Below, piece by piece: positions 51,048-60,711 of a DNA stretch of 64,000 nucleotides (the first letter of the stretch is position 1; every line of letters starts with the position of its first letter). The stretch comes from Azospirillaceae bacterium (lineage in GTDB: Bacteria; Pseudomonadota; Alphaproteobacteria; Azospirillales; Azospirillaceae). The translations under genes and the position numbers were made by a program. The stretch covers positions 83,013 to 147,012 of the forward strand of contig JARLIO010000062.1 in the NCBI GenBank assembly GCA_031291675.1, written 5' to 3'. The notes under the pieces are model-generated. The model worked only from the letters and a program-made list of their open reading frames with translations. It was not told where the DNA came from and did not search any database.

Positions 51048-51310
51048 GGGTCTCCTCCCGATCGTTTCTCTTTGAGCCGGTCGGCCAGGGTGCCCTGGTT
51101 CTGTCGGTGAGGTTCCGACCGATCCCGACAATAGGCGAATGCCTTCAACACAATCCACTTGAGACCGGGCGGCGGACACAATATTCAACCAAATCGCTGC
51201 GGCATTCAGCACGGAATTGAGCGTCGGCACGCTAGGATCACGGGGTCCGGCATCGGCCGCTTCCTTCGGCCCCCCATCAGGGGATTGGCCCCGCACAGAA
51301 GAACCTCACC
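51048..51310. promoter_or_regulatory. Divergent promoter region (GNAT / oxidoreductase)
   Basis: About 260 bp between divergent genes, no coding region; no clear promoter hexamers identified. Confidence 0.35.
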
Positions 51311-52639
51311 ATGTCCCCACCTGTTCAGACGCTCATCACGTCCGAGAAAATTCCCGCCGCGACCGATGTTGTGATCATCGGCGGTGGCATGGCCGGGATC
51401 GCGGCGGCGTGGCACCTGGCCCGGCGTGGCAGCGCCGTCGTTGTCGTCGAAAAGGGCGCCATCGCGGCGGAGCAGTCCAGCCGGAACTGGGGCTGGTGCC
51501 GCCAGCAGAACCGCGATCCGCGGGAATTGCCGCTCGCCCAACACGCGCTGCGCCTTTGGGGCGATCTCGATGCCACGATCGGCGAGGATACCGGCTTCCG
51601 CCGTACCGGTCTGGTCTATGCCTCCAACGATCCCCAGGACGTCGCCACCTGGGAGAATTGGGGTCGGATCGCCCGGCCGATGGGGGTCGATACCCGCATG
51701 TTGTCCGGCAGCGAGGTCGCGAAATTTCTGCCCGGCAACAACCGATCCTGGCAGGGCGGGGTCTATTCCCCCAGCGACGGCAGGGCGGAGCCCGAACGGG
51801 CCGTGCCGGCGCTGGCCCGGGCGGCCCAGCGGGCCGGTGCCGTCATCGTCCAGAATTGCGCGGCACGGGCGCTGGAAACCACGGGTGGGTCCGTTTCCGG
51901 GCTGGTCACCGAACAGGGCCTGATCCGCTGTTCCCGCGTTCTTGTGGCTGGCGGGGCGTGGAGCGGCATGTTCCTGCGCCATCATGGCCTGACCTTCCTG
52001 CAGGCGTCGGTCAAATCGACCTCGTTCTACACGACGCCGGCCGATGCGGTGACCGAGGGCGGCATTTTCATGCCGGAGGTGACGCTGCGCCGTCGCCTTG
52101 ATGGCGGCTATACCGTGGGTCTCAGCGGCCAGGGACAGTTGCAGATCACGCCCTATGGCTTGCTTCAGGCCCGGGCGTTCTGGCGCATGTTCAAAAGCAA
52201 GCGCAAGGGCATGACCTTCGGCATCGGGCGGCAATTTTTCGAAGGCCCGGAAGCCCTGGCGCGCTGGAGCGCCGACAGCGTTTCGCCCTTCGAGCGGACC
52301 CGTGTCCTGGACCCCCCGGCCGATCGCGTTCTCGTCGCCCGGGGTCTGAAGACGTTGCAAGACGCCTATCCGGCGCTCCGCGGCATCCGTGCCGCGCAGA
52401 GCTGGGGCGGGATGGTCGATTCAACGCCGGACATCATTCCGGTTATTTCGGCGGTTGCCGCGCGCCCTGGCCTGTTCATCGCGTCGGGATTCAGCGGCCA
52501 TGGCTTTGGCATCGGGCCTGCCGCGGGCCAGCTCGCCGCCGAGCTGATCCGGGGTGACCCGCCTTGCGTCGATCCCCGCCCCTTTCGGTATGAGCGGATG
52601 ATCGATGGCACCGATCTCGGCAATCCCGGCCTGTTGTGA
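51311..52639 (+). CDS. FAD-dependent amino-acid/amine oxidoreductase (DadA-like), paralogue 2
   Basis: A 442-aa DAO-family flavoenzyme, clear paralogue of the gene at 34559: both share AEQSSRNWGWCRQQNRD and RELP, NCAAR(A/G)LET and the C-terminal SGHGFGIGP(A/G)AG. The FAD motif is VVIIGGGMAGIAAAWHLARR. It is followed at 8 bp by a hydroxyacid dehydrogenase gene and then a GNAT gene, so it heads an operon. The two paralogues differ enough to suggest different substrates. Confidence 0.87.
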   Translation: MSPPVQTLITSEKIPAATDVVIIGGGMAGIAAAWHLARRGSAVVVVEKGAIAAEQSSRNWGWCRQQNRDPRELPLAQHALRLWGDLDATIGEDTGFRRTGLVYASNDPQDVATWENWGRIARPMGVDTRMLSGSEVAKFLPGNNRSWQGGVYSPSDGRAEPERAVPALARAAQRAGAVIVQNCAARALETTGGSVSGLVTEQGLIRCSRVLVAGGAWSGMFLRHHGLTFLQASVKSTSFYTTPADAVTEGGIFMPEVTLRRRLDGGYTVGLSGQGQLQITPYGLLQARAFWRMFKSKRKGMTFGIGRQFFEGPEALARWSADSVSPFERTRVLDPPADRVLVARGLKTLQDAYPALRGIRAAQSWGGMVDSTPDIIPVISAVAARPGLFIASGFSGHGFGIGPAAGQLAAELIRGDPPCVDPRPFRYERMIDGTDLGNPGLL

Positions 52640-52646
52640 GGCGCAG

Positions 52647-53570
52647 ATGACGTTCCTTTTCAATTCCGATGCCCGGCGGGGTGCGATTTTCGCGGATGCT
52701 TTCGCCCGTGATCTGCCGGAAGTGCCGTTCTCGATGGACCCGGAGGCCGTCAATCCCGATGCGGTCCGCTATCTGCTGACCTGGACTGTGCCGGAAAACC
52801 TGCCGCGCTACCGCAACCTGGAGATTATCTTTTCGATGGGTGCCGGCGTCGACCAGTTCCAGGGCGCGGCGATCCCGGAATCGATCAAAATCGTCCGCCT
52901 GATTGAGGATGGGCTGAGCCGCATGATGCAGGAATATGTCACGCTGGCGGTCCTGGCCCTGCACCGCAACCTGCCGCGCTATCTCGCCCAGCAGAAGCGC
53001 GCGGTGTGGCACATGATCGATCAGACGCCGGCCGGCGAGCGCCGGGTCGGGGTGCTGGGATTGGGCGCGCTGGGTCAGGCGGTGCTGGAGCGCCTGCAGC
53101 CGTTCGGTTTTCTGCGGGCGGGCTGGAGCCGCAGCCCGCGGCTCCTTGATGGCGTGACGTGCCACAGCGGTGCCGGCGGGCTCGACTGCCTGCTGGCGGC
53201 GACCGACATTCTGATCTGTCTGCTGCCGCTCACCGCGGAAACCCGGGGGATCCTGAGCGCCGACCTGTTCCGCAAGCTGCCGCAGGGAGCCGCGCTGGTC
53301 CATGTCGGGCGCGGTCCACAGCTTGATCACGCCGCCCTGATCGACGCGCTCGACAGCGGCCATCTGTCCGGTGCCATGGTCGATGTCACCGATCCCGAAC
53401 CCTTGCCCCCGGGCCACGCCTTCTGGTCCCACCCCGGGATCCTGCTGACCCCGCATGTCGCCAGCATGACCCAGCCGCAGCTCGCAGCCCCGGCGATCAC
53501 CGCCAATATCCGCCGCCATCAGGCCGGTCTGGATCCGCTCGGGCTGGTCGATCGCCGCCGCGGCTATTGA
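52647..53570 (+). CDS. D-2-hydroxyacid dehydrogenase (glyoxylate/hydroxypyruvate reductase A-like)
   Basis: A 307-aa enzyme of the GhrA type. It has IFSMGAGVDQF near residue 65, the NAD(P) motif VGVLGLGALGQAVLERL, catalytic Arg in HVGRGPQLDHAAL, a Glu position in VDVTDPEPLPPGHAF, and the catalytic His in LTPHVASMT. It would reduce glyoxylate or another 2-oxoacid. The ATG at 52647 (MTFLFNSDARRG) lies 7 bp after the oxidoreductase stop. A 2-oxoacid released by the upstream oxidase would be a natural substrate (inferred). Confidence 0.87.
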   Translation: MTFLFNSDARRGAIFADAFARDLPEVPFSMDPEAVNPDAVRYLLTWTVPENLPRYRNLEIIFSMGAGVDQFQGAAIPESIKIVRLIEDGLSRMMQEYVTLAVLALHRNLPRYLAQQKRAVWHMIDQTPAGERRVGVLGLGALGQAVLERLQPFGFLRAGWSRSPRLLDGVTCHSGAGGLDCLLAATDILICLLPLTAETRGILSADLFRKLPQGAALVHVGRGPQLDHAALIDALDSGHLSGAMVDVTDPEPLPPGHAFWSHPGILLTPHVASMTQPQLAAPAITANIRRHQAGLDPLGLVDRRRGY

Positions 53571-53614
53571 GCCCGACCCGCGATCAACCGCCGATGATGA
53601 AAGGATCCGGTGTC

Positions 53615-54079
53615 ATGACCCCGCCACCGCGCGCGTCGCGCCTCTTCGAGGCGCACTTTCAAGACTATACCCTGAGCACCGACCGCGGCCGCATTGATCC
53701 GGTCGGCGTGCACCGCTTCCTGGCCGAACACTCCTATTGGGCGCGGGGCATCACGCTGGAACTGGTGGTGCGGGCGCTTGAGGGCTCGTTGCCGATCGGC
53801 GTGTTTGCCGCCGACGGCACCCTTGCCGCCTTCGGTCGCGTCGTCACCGACTATGCCGTCTTTGCTTATTTGCGTGATGTCTTCTGTCTGCCGCAGCACC
53901 GGGGCCGCGGGCTCGCCTCATGGCTGGCCCGGGACATCCGCGATCACCCGGATCTGGCGACTGTGTCGAGCTGGATGCTGGGGACCCAGGATGCCCATGC
54001 TGTCTATGAGAGGGCCGGCTATCGCCGGGCGCCGCACCCGGACTGGTACATGACCGTTCCGAAGTCGGGGGAAAGCTGA
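53615..54079 (+). CDS. GNAT-family N-acetyltransferase
   Basis: A 154-aa single-domain acetyltransferase. The acetyl-CoA loop is visible in FCLPQHRGRGLASWLA, after the beta strand AYLRDVF; the C-terminal part has AHAVYERAGYRRAP. I start at the ATG at 53615, which has AAGGAT upstream, rather than at an in-frame TTG at 53567. It closes the oxidoreductase - hydroxyacid dehydrogenase operon. Substrate unknown. Confidence 0.82.
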   Translation: MTPPPRASRLFEAHFQDYTLSTDRGRIDPVGVHRFLAEHSYWARGITLELVVRALEGSLPIGVFAADGTLAAFGRVVTDYAVFAYLRDVFCLPQHRGRGLASWLARDIRDHPDLATVSSWMLGTQDAHAVYERAGYRRAPHPDWYMTVPKSGES

Positions 54080-54178
54080 ATCCGGGGTATAACCTGGGGT
54101 TATGGCATTGCCCGTGATTTGGTGTGGCGAGCCGGTGTCCCGCCCGGCATCATGCGATGGTCACAGCGGAGAGGCGGC

Positions 54179-56221
54179 ATGGCTTATCGGATTGGCGTGG
54201 ATGTCGGCGGGTCCTTTACCGATTTCGCGGTGCTGAATGCGCAGACGGGCGAATTGGCGACCTTGAAGGTCTTCTCCCGCCCGGACGCACCGGGTGAGGA
54301 GATCCGGCTGGCCCTCGACACGCTCAAGGCCCGTGATGGTCTCGATCCGCAGGATGTCCGTTACTTCACCCACGGCACGACCGTTGGCGTCAACACGGTC
54401 CTCCAGCGCAATGGCGAGACGCTGGCGCTGTTCACCACCCGGAATTTTGAGGATGTGCTCGATGTCGCGCGGCTCAAGATCCCACAGATCCACAATCTCT
54501 ATTCGGTTCGCCCGGAACCGCTGATCAGCCGCGATCGGGTGTTCGGCATCGGGGAACGGACGCTGGCCACTGGCGAGGTCCTGCAGGCCCCGGACGTGGC
54601 GGATGTCGCCGCGGCGGTGGCGGCGGCGCGCGGCGCGGGTTGCCAGGGTATCGTGATCGCCTTCCTCCATGCCTACCGCAATCCGGCCAACGAGCGGGCC
54701 GTGGCGCAGATCATCGCCGGCATCGCCCCGGATCTCGCGGTCGTGACCTCATCCGCGACCTGGCCGATCATTCGCGAATATGAACGCACGATCACGGCCG
54801 TGATCAGCGGCTATGTGCAGGCCCGGGTCGCCCATTATCTCGACCGGTTTGAGCGGGTGTTGCATGACAAGGGGGTGTCGTGCCCGCTGTTGATCACCAA
54901 AAGCAATGGCGGGGTGATGGCCATCGCCGAGGCGCGCAACCAGTGCGTCCAGATGATCCTGTCGGGGACGGCCTCGGGCGTGATCGGCGCGGGCTATCTG
55001 GCCCGGGGAAGCGGGTTTGACCGCATCATGAGCCTCGACATCGGCGGCACCAGCGCCGATGTCGCGGTGATCCTCGATGGCGAGGCGCAATATGGCGTTG
55101 GCGAACAGATCGGTGACTTCCAGATCCATGTGCCCTCGGTCGCGGTCAGCTCGGTCGGGCAGGGCGGCGGATCGATCGCCTGGGTCGATGCCTATGGCGT
55201 GTTGCAGGTTGGCCCGCACAGCGCGGGTTCGACCCCCGGTCCGGCCTGTTATGGCCGGGGCGGCACCCGGCCCACGATCACCGACGCCATGGCCGCGGCC
55301 AATCTGATCGGCCACATGCCGCTGGGCTATGGTGCGGTGACGGTCGATCGCGCCGCGGCACGCGCCGCGATCGCTCCTCTGGTGGGGCCGTTGGGCGCCA
55401 CCATCGAGGGCATCGCCGGCAATATCATCGAGATTTCGGTCTCCGGCATGTATGCCGAGGTCAGTGCGCTGACCTCGCGCTTTGCCATCGATCCCCGTGA
55501 ATTCCATCTCTTCGCCTTTGGCGGTGCCGGGGCCATGCTCGCCTGTTTTCTCGCCCGCGAACTCGATATGCAGGGCGTGGTCGTGCCACCGACACCGGGC
55601 GTCGTGTCGGCGCTGGGCGGGCTGATCGCCGATTTGAAGAACGATTTCGTCCGCACCATCTATTGCGGTGTCACGGAAACCGCGATCGGGTCGCTGGGTC
55701 CGGTGTGCGACGCGTTGGAGGCGACCGCCCGGGCCTGGTTGGAAGCCCAGGGCCATGAGGGCGGGGCGGAGTTGCGCTTTTCCGCTGACATGCGCTATCC
55801 GGGCCAGTCTTTCGAGATCGAGACCCCCCTCGCGGATGCCTGGCTGCGTCCGGGCGATGCCGCCGCGATCCGGTCGGCATTTCACGACGCCCATGCCCGC
55901 CTTTACGGCCACAGCGATCCGGCGGCGCCGGTGCAGATGATCAGCCTGCGGCTGGTGATCCGGGGCCGGACGCCGAAACCGGCGCTGACGCCGATCCCGG
56001 TGGCCACCGGCCCGATCGAGCCGCGCCTTCGGGTTGAAGGCTGGTTCGACGGGCAAGGCCACGACACCGCCGTCTACCACCGTCAGGATTTCGCCGCTGG
56101 CCATCGCTGTTGCGGCCCGGCGATCATCGCCCAGGACGATACCACCACGGTCGTTCCGCCCGGCTTTGCCGTCCGTGTCGATCGCTTCGGCAATCTCGTC
56201 ATCACCCGGACGGAGCCCTGA
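54179..56221 (+). CDS. hyuA: Hydantoinase/oxoprolinase subunit A (HyuA)
   Basis: A 680-aa ATP-dependent amidohydrolase subunit of the HyuA/5-oxoprolinase family. The N-terminal actin-like ATPase part begins MAYRIGVDVGGSFTDFAVLN, then THGTTVGVNTVLQRNG and LDIGGTSADVAVILDGEAQY. The phosphate-binding repeats DVGGSFTD and DIGGTSAD are intact. The C-terminal half has the GAGAMLACFLARELDM region. With HyuB it opens hydantoin- or oxoproline-like rings at ATP cost. Related pairs act on caprolactam or acetophenone. The ATG at 54179 has GGAGAGG upstream. The HyuB gene begins 2 bp after its stop. Confidence 0.92.
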   Translation: MAYRIGVDVGGSFTDFAVLNAQTGELATLKVFSRPDAPGEEIRLALDTLKARDGLDPQDVRYFTHGTTVGVNTVLQRNGETLALFTTRNFEDVLDVARLKIPQIHNLYSVRPEPLISRDRVFGIGERTLATGEVLQAPDVADVAAAVAAARGAGCQGIVIAFLHAYRNPANERAVAQIIAGIAPDLAVVTSSATWPIIREYERTITAVISGYVQARVAHYLDRFERVLHDKGVSCPLLITKSNGGVMAIAEARNQCVQMILSGTASGVIGAGYLARGSGFDRIMSLDIGGTSADVAVILDGEAQYGVGEQIGDFQIHVPSVAVSSVGQGGGSIAWVDAYGVLQVGPHSAGSTPGPACYGRGGTRPTITDAMAAANLIGHMPLGYGAVTVDRAAARAAIAPLVGPLGATIEGIAGNIIEISVSGMYAEVSALTSRFAIDPREFHLFAFGGAGAMLACFLARELDMQGVVVPPTPGVVSALGGLIADLKNDFVRTIYCGVTETAIGSLGPVCDALEATARAWLEAQGHEGGAELRFSADMRYPGQSFEIETPLADAWLRPGDAAAIRSAFHDAHARLYGHSDPAAPVQMISLRLVIRGRTPKPALTPIPVATGPIEPRLRVEGWFDGQGHDTAVYHRQDFAAGHRCCGPAIIAQDDTTTVVPPGFAVRVDRFGNLVITRTEP

Positions 56222-56223
56222 AC

Positions 56224-57921
56224 GTGGCCATCGACCGTCGCACCCTGAAAGTCCTCGCCAATTTCTGCTCGGCCGCCGCCGATGCCATGGCGTTCACCCT
56301 GATGCGCACCGCCCATTCCGCCTTCGTCAAGGAAACCGAGGATTTTTCCTGTCAGGTGGTGACACGCGAAGGGCTTGCCTTCGCCAATCCGCGTCAGTTC
56401 GGGGCGCCCTGGTATAGCGGCATCGATTATGGGCCGCTGCTGGCGATGTTCGACCGCTATGCCGAGGGCGATGTCGCGATCACCAATGATCCCTATAGCG
56501 GCTTCGTCGCCACCCATAGCCCCGATATCCATGTCTGGAAGCCGGTATTCCATCAGGGGCGGCTGGCCTGCTTTGTCGTCGGCCACATCCACAATACCGA
56601 CGTCGGCGGGGCGGTCCCTGCCTCGCTGTCGCGGACACTGACGGAAATCGAGCAGGAAGGCCTGCGCATTCCACCGGTCAAGCTGATGGAGCGCGGTGTT
56701 CTCAACCCCTTCATCGCCGCGCTGATCCGCAGCAATGTCCGTATGCCCGGGCAGAATCTCGGCGACCTGCAGGCCCAGATCGCCTCGGTCAATGTCGGCG
56801 AACGCAAGATGCAGGAGATCGTCCGCCGCTTCGGCTTCGAGGACTTCATCGATGGGGTTCACCAGATCCTCGACTATGCCGAGGCCCAGACCCGGGCGAT
56901 CCTGCGCCGCGTCCCCGATGGAGATTATTTCTTCGCTGATTATGCCGATGAGGACTCGGTCAACGGCCGGCCATGCCGTATCGCGCTGACCCTGAAAATC
57001 CGTGATGACGAGGCGATCCTCGACTATACCGGCAGCGACCCGCAACTCGGTTCGTCGCTCAACATGCCGACCGGGGGACGCGAACGCCATCCCCTGGTCA
57101 TGGTCGGCCTGACCTATGCCCTGTTCACGCTGGACAATGCGCTGATGCTGAATGCCGGTACGCTGCGCCCGGCGCGGGCCATTCTGCCCGTGGGCTCCGT
57201 GGTCAATTGCACCCGCCCGGCCGCGGTCGGCATGCGCTCGCTCACCTGTGCGATGACCCAGATCGTCACGATCGGCGCGTTCGCCCAGGCACTGCCCGAC
57301 CTGATGCCGGCGGCCGCACCGGGCGGCAATGCCATCATGAATGTCAAGACCACGGGGCGGGATGGCCACACCGTGATGGCCTCGATCGGCCCGGTCGGCG
57401 GCGGCGGCGGCGCGACGCCGTTTGGCGACGGCAGCGATGGCGCCGGTGGCGCCACCGGCTTTCTGCGCAACACGCCGCTCGAGATCACCGAGGCCGAGGT
57501 TCCGATCCGTTTTCTGCGCTATGGCCTGGAGCCCGATACCGGGGCTCCCGGAACCTGGCGCGGCGGGCTATCGGCGGTGATGGCGTTCGAGGTTTCCGCT
57601 CCGGAAACCGTGGTGACGGCGCGCAACCGCAATCGCTCGATCTTTCCGGCCTGGGGCGTCAAGGGGGCGCATCCCGGGGCGGTGTCGCGTTTCGTCCTCA
57701 ATCCGGGCCGGCCCGGCGAGCGTTCGCTGGGCAATACCGACCTGGTGGCCTGTGGACCGGGTGACGTGATCCATGTCGTCGGGCCGGGGGCCGGCGGTTA
57801 CGGCGATCCGTTGCGGCGCGCCCCGGCATCGGTGTTGCGCGACGTGCGCAAAGGCGCGGTGTCCCGGGATCGGGCCGAACGGGACTATGGCGTGATCATC
57901 GGCGATGATGGCATCGATTAG
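56224..57921 (+). CDS. hyuB: Hydantoinase/oxoprolinase subunit B (HyuB)
   Basis: A 565-aa partner of HyuA. The family motifs RTAHSAFVKETEDFSCQVVT, NDPYSGFVATHSPDIHVWKP, HIHNTDVGG and the Gly-rich GGGGGATPFGDGSDGAGG are present. Start is GTG at 56224 (VAIDRRTLKVLANF). Gene order and 2-bp spacing show co-translation with HyuA. After its stop the same frame stays open into the following small ORF. Confidence 0.92.
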   Translation: MAIDRRTLKVLANFCSAAADAMAFTLMRTAHSAFVKETEDFSCQVVTREGLAFANPRQFGAPWYSGIDYGPLLAMFDRYAEGDVAITNDPYSGFVATHSPDIHVWKPVFHQGRLACFVVGHIHNTDVGGAVPASLSRTLTEIEQEGLRIPPVKLMERGVLNPFIAALIRSNVRMPGQNLGDLQAQIASVNVGERKMQEIVRRFGFEDFIDGVHQILDYAEAQTRAILRRVPDGDYFFADYADEDSVNGRPCRIALTLKIRDDEAILDYTGSDPQLGSSLNMPTGGRERHPLVMVGLTYALFTLDNALMLNAGTLRPARAILPVGSVVNCTRPAAVGMRSLTCAMTQIVTIGAFAQALPDLMPAAAPGGNAIMNVKTTGRDGHTVMASIGPVGGGGGATPFGDGSDGAGGATGFLRNTPLEITEAEVPIRFLRYGLEPDTGAPGTWRGGLSAVMAFEVSAPETVVTARNRNRSIFPAWGVKGAHPGAVSRFVLNPGRPGERSLGNTDLVACGPGDVIHVVGPGAGGYGDPLRRAPASVLRDVRKGAVSRDRAERDYGVIIGDDGID

Positions 57922-57966
57922 CGTGCGACCCGGGCACGGCGGGCCGCGGCCCGCCCGCCGGAGCCG

Positions 57967-58191
57967 GTGCTGATCAGCTATGGCCCGGAACGGCTTGCGT
58001 TCGAGACGCTGTGGACGCGGCAGCGCTATGATCTTCTGACGGACTTCCTGGCCGGCGTGCCGGTCGACTGGCGTTTCTTCCTGAAACACCGCGTGTTCGA
58101 GGCGGTGGAACGGCAGGCGCCCGATCCGCGCCCGGTCGCGGACGAGATGGCGGCGCTGTTTGCCGGGCTCAAGATCCGCTACGGTCTGTGA
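57967..58191 (+). CDS. Small hypothetical protein after hyuB
   Basis: A 74-aa reading frame from GTG at 57967: MLISYGPERLAFETLWTRQR, then YDLLTDFLAGVPVDWRFFLK. It has no recognised domain. It is in the same frame as hyuB and separated from its stop by 15 sense codons that are Arg/Ala/Pro-rich. Codon usage looks coding (GC-rich third positions) through the tail RPVADEMAALFAGLKIRYGL. No clear ribosome site lies at 57967, so a start within 57922-57967 is uncertain. It may be a cistron of the hyu operon. Confidence 0.5.
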   Translation: MLISYGPERLAFETLWTRQRYDLLTDFLAGVPVDWRFFLKHRVFEAVERQAPDPRPVADEMAALFAGLKIRYGL

Positions 58192-58222
58192 TCGGCGTCT
58201 TTGCGGAGAGGCGAGCATCGCG

Positions 58223-59128
58223 ATGAATGTCCGTCAGCTCCAGGTCTTTCGGGCGATCATGCGCGACGGAACCATCACCGCCGCGGCCAATTCGCTGGGT
58301 GTCTCGCAGCCGGCGGTCAGCAAGCTGTTGGCCCATCTGGAGCACCGGCTCGGTTGCCTGCTGTTCGAGCGGATCGGGGGGCGGCTGGTGCCCACGGCCG
58401 AGGCGCGCCTGTTGTTTCCCGACGCCGACCGGGTTTTCCGCCAGATGGAGGCGCTGTCGGCGTTGGCCCGCGACATCAATGCCAGCCGCATCGGCCTGTT
58501 GCGCATCGGGGTCAGCCTGCCGCTTGCCGCCGCGCTCCTGCCGTCGGCGTTGACGCGGTTTCGCGCGCGTCACCCCGAGGTCAAAATTCACCTTCACACC
58601 CTGCCCAAACGCGAGATCGCCGAGGGCCTCGCCCTGGGTGACATCGACGTGGCGGTCACGCTGTCGGCGATCGTGGCGCCGACCATCCGGGTTGAACCCC
58701 TGTTCACGGTTGAAATGTGTGCCGTCCTGGCGGCGGATGACCCGTTGGCCGCGGTCGAGGTGGTGACGCCGGCGCTGTTGCGCCAGCGGGCTCTGATCTC
58801 CTACGGGTCTCACGCCGAAATGGGGGCGGCGCTCGATGCCGCGTTCGCGAGCGACGACCAGGTCCGGGAGGTCACGATCCAGGTCGCCACGTCGGTCGCC
58901 GCACTGCCTTTCGCCCGCCAGGGACTCGGGATCGCCCTGATCGACGGTTTGGCGCTGTGGGCCCCGATCCCCGGCCTGGTGGTGCGCCCGTTCCGGCCAA
59001 CCGTCGCCATGACGGTGTCGCTGTCGGTCAACGAGGCCCGGCCGACGTCCCGCTTTCTGTCCAGCTTTCGCGACGCGATCCGTCAGGCCGTCGCCGCCAC
59101 GACAGAAAGCACTGTGGCCCCGGGATGA
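58223..59128 (+). CDS. LysR-family transcriptional regulator
   Basis: A 301-aa LysR regulator with the N-terminal helix-turn-helix (MNVRQLQVFRAIMRDGTITA, AANSLGVSQPAVSKLLAHLE) and an effector domain (ALGDIDVAVTLSAIV; ATSVAALPFARQGLGIALID). The ATG at 58223 has GGAGAGG upstream. It lies between the hyu genes and the dehydrogenase genes on the same strand, and so may control one or both. Confidence 0.88.
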   Translation: MNVRQLQVFRAIMRDGTITAAANSLGVSQPAVSKLLAHLEHRLGCLLFERIGGRLVPTAEARLLFPDADRVFRQMEALSALARDINASRIGLLRIGVSLPLAAALLPSALTRFRARHPEVKIHLHTLPKREIAEGLALGDIDVAVTLSAIVAPTIRVEPLFTVEMCAVLAADDPLAAVEVVTPALLRQRALISYGSHAEMGAALDAAFASDDQVREVTIQVATSVAALPFARQGLGIALIDGLALWAPIPGLVVRPFRPTVAMTVSLSVNEARPTSRFLSSFRDAIRQAVAATTESTVAPG

Positions 59129-59234
59129 AACGGGATTTTCCGCCGCGGTTGTTGCCACAGTCGATGGAAGCTGCTCGGTCCGCGACGCTAGGCTTGAGCG
59201 CAAGCATTGCCGGAACGCCTTCTATGGATGAGCC

Positions 59235-60698
59235 ATGAGCCTGAGCTTCGATCCCGACCGCCTGCCGCTTCCCCTCGGCCATTTCATTGGCGACCGCCTG
59301 ATTGCGGACGCGGGTCAGATCCGCCTGCAGCGGCCCTCCGACGGCAAAGCCTATGCGGATTGCCCGGTCGCGTCGGCCGCTGTGGTCGACGAGGCCGTGG
59401 CAACCGCCAAGGCGGCCCTGAGGACGACCCGTTGGGGCGGGGTGCGTCCCCGCGAGCGCACCAAAGTGTTGCAGCGCTGGGCCGATCTGATCGAGGCGGA
59501 GGCGGTGCCGCTGGCGCAACTGGAAGCGCTGAGCTCGACCCGGCCCGTCGGGCATCTCATCGACGGCGATATCGCGGTGACCGCCGAACAAATCCGCTTC
59601 TTTGCCGAATTTGCCGACAAGGAGGGCGGCGATCTGGTGCCGACCGACGATGGCCATCTCGGCATGATCATGACCGAGCCCTACGGCGTCGTCGGGGCGA
59701 TCACGCCGTGGAATTTTCCGCTCTCGATGGCGGCCTGGAAGCTGGCGCCGGCACTGGCCGCGGGCAACGCGGTCGTGCTGAAACCCTCGGAAATGACGCC
59801 GTTTTCCACGGTTTACCTGGCGCAGCTCGCGGTCCGGGCCGGCATCCCCGCCGGGTTGATCAATATCGTGCTGGGCGATGGCCCGACCACCGGCACCGCG
59901 ATCACCGGCCATCCGGACATCGCCAAAGTCAGCTTCACCGGTTCAACCCGCGCCGGTTCGGCGATCATGGCCAATATCGCCCGGACCGGGGTCAAGCCGA
60001 TGACGCTGGAGCTGGGGGGCAAGAGCCCGCAACTGGTCTTCGCCGATGCCGATCTCACCCTGGCGGCCGGCGCCATTGCCCGCGGCATCCTGTCCAATGC
60101 CGGCCAGGCCTGCGTCGCCGGTTCGCGCCTGATCGTCGAAAGCAGCGTCGCCGAGCCGCTGGTGGCGGCGATCGTGGCGCAGATGGGCGCGGTGCGGCCC
60201 GGACCGACCTGGGTCGAGACCACGGACTATTCGCCGATCATCTCGGCGGTGCAGCGCGACCGAATCGATGCCCTGGTCAATGCGGCGCTGGCCCGGTCGG
60301 CGGTGTGCCTGACCGGGGGTGCCGCGCTGCCGGGCGACGGCTATTTCTATGCGCCGACACTGCTCGCCGGCGTTGATCAGAGCTCCCCGGCCGTGCTTGA
60401 GGAGATTTTCGGTCCGGTTCTGACCGTGCAGACCTTTGACAGTGAGGAAGAGGCACTGGCGCTCGCCGACCATCCCACCTATGGCCTGGCCGCCGGCCTG
60501 TTTACCCGGGACCTGTCGCGGGCGCTGCGCCTGACGCGCCGGATCCAGGCCGGCACGGTCTGGGTCAACCGCTACAGCCGCTCGCGCGACCATATCCTGC
60601 CGACGGGCGGCTACAAGCGCTCGGGGATCGGCAAGGATCTCGGGCGCGACGCCTTTCTCGCCAACCGCAAGAGCAAAAGCGTGCTCATCAGCTTGTGA
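59235..60698 (+). CDS. NAD(P)-dependent aldehyde dehydrogenase
   Basis: A 487-aa aldehyde dehydrogenase. It has the NAD-site motifs GAITPWNFPLSMAAWKLAPA and SFTGSTRAGS, the general base Glu in TLELGGKSP, and the nucleophile Cys in NAGQACVAGSRL. EEIFGPVLTVQTF is also typical. It is most like gamma-glutamyl- or betaine-type aldehyde dehydrogenases. It starts an operon with the tartrate-type dehydrogenase and GabD-like genes, 14 and 18 bp apart. Confidence 0.87.
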   Translation: MSLSFDPDRLPLPLGHFIGDRLIADAGQIRLQRPSDGKAYADCPVASAAVVDEAVATAKAALRTTRWGGVRPRERTKVLQRWADLIEAEAVPLAQLEALSSTRPVGHLIDGDIAVTAEQIRFFAEFADKEGGDLVPTDDGHLGMIMTEPYGVVGAITPWNFPLSMAAWKLAPALAAGNAVVLKPSEMTPFSTVYLAQLAVRAGIPAGLINIVLGDGPTTGTAITGHPDIAKVSFTGSTRAGSAIMANIARTGVKPMTLELGGKSPQLVFADADLTLAAGAIARGILSNAGQACVAGSRLIVESSVAEPLVAAIVAQMGAVRPGPTWVETTDYSPIISAVQRDRIDALVNAALARSAVCLTGGAALPGDGYFYAPTLLAGVDQSSPAVLEEIFGPVLTVQTFDSEEEALALADHPTYGLAAGLFTRDLSRALRLTRRIQAGTVWVNRYSRSRDHILPTGGYKRSGIGKDLGRDAFLANRKSKSVLISL

Positions 60699-60711
60699 AC
60701 GGGGACAACCG

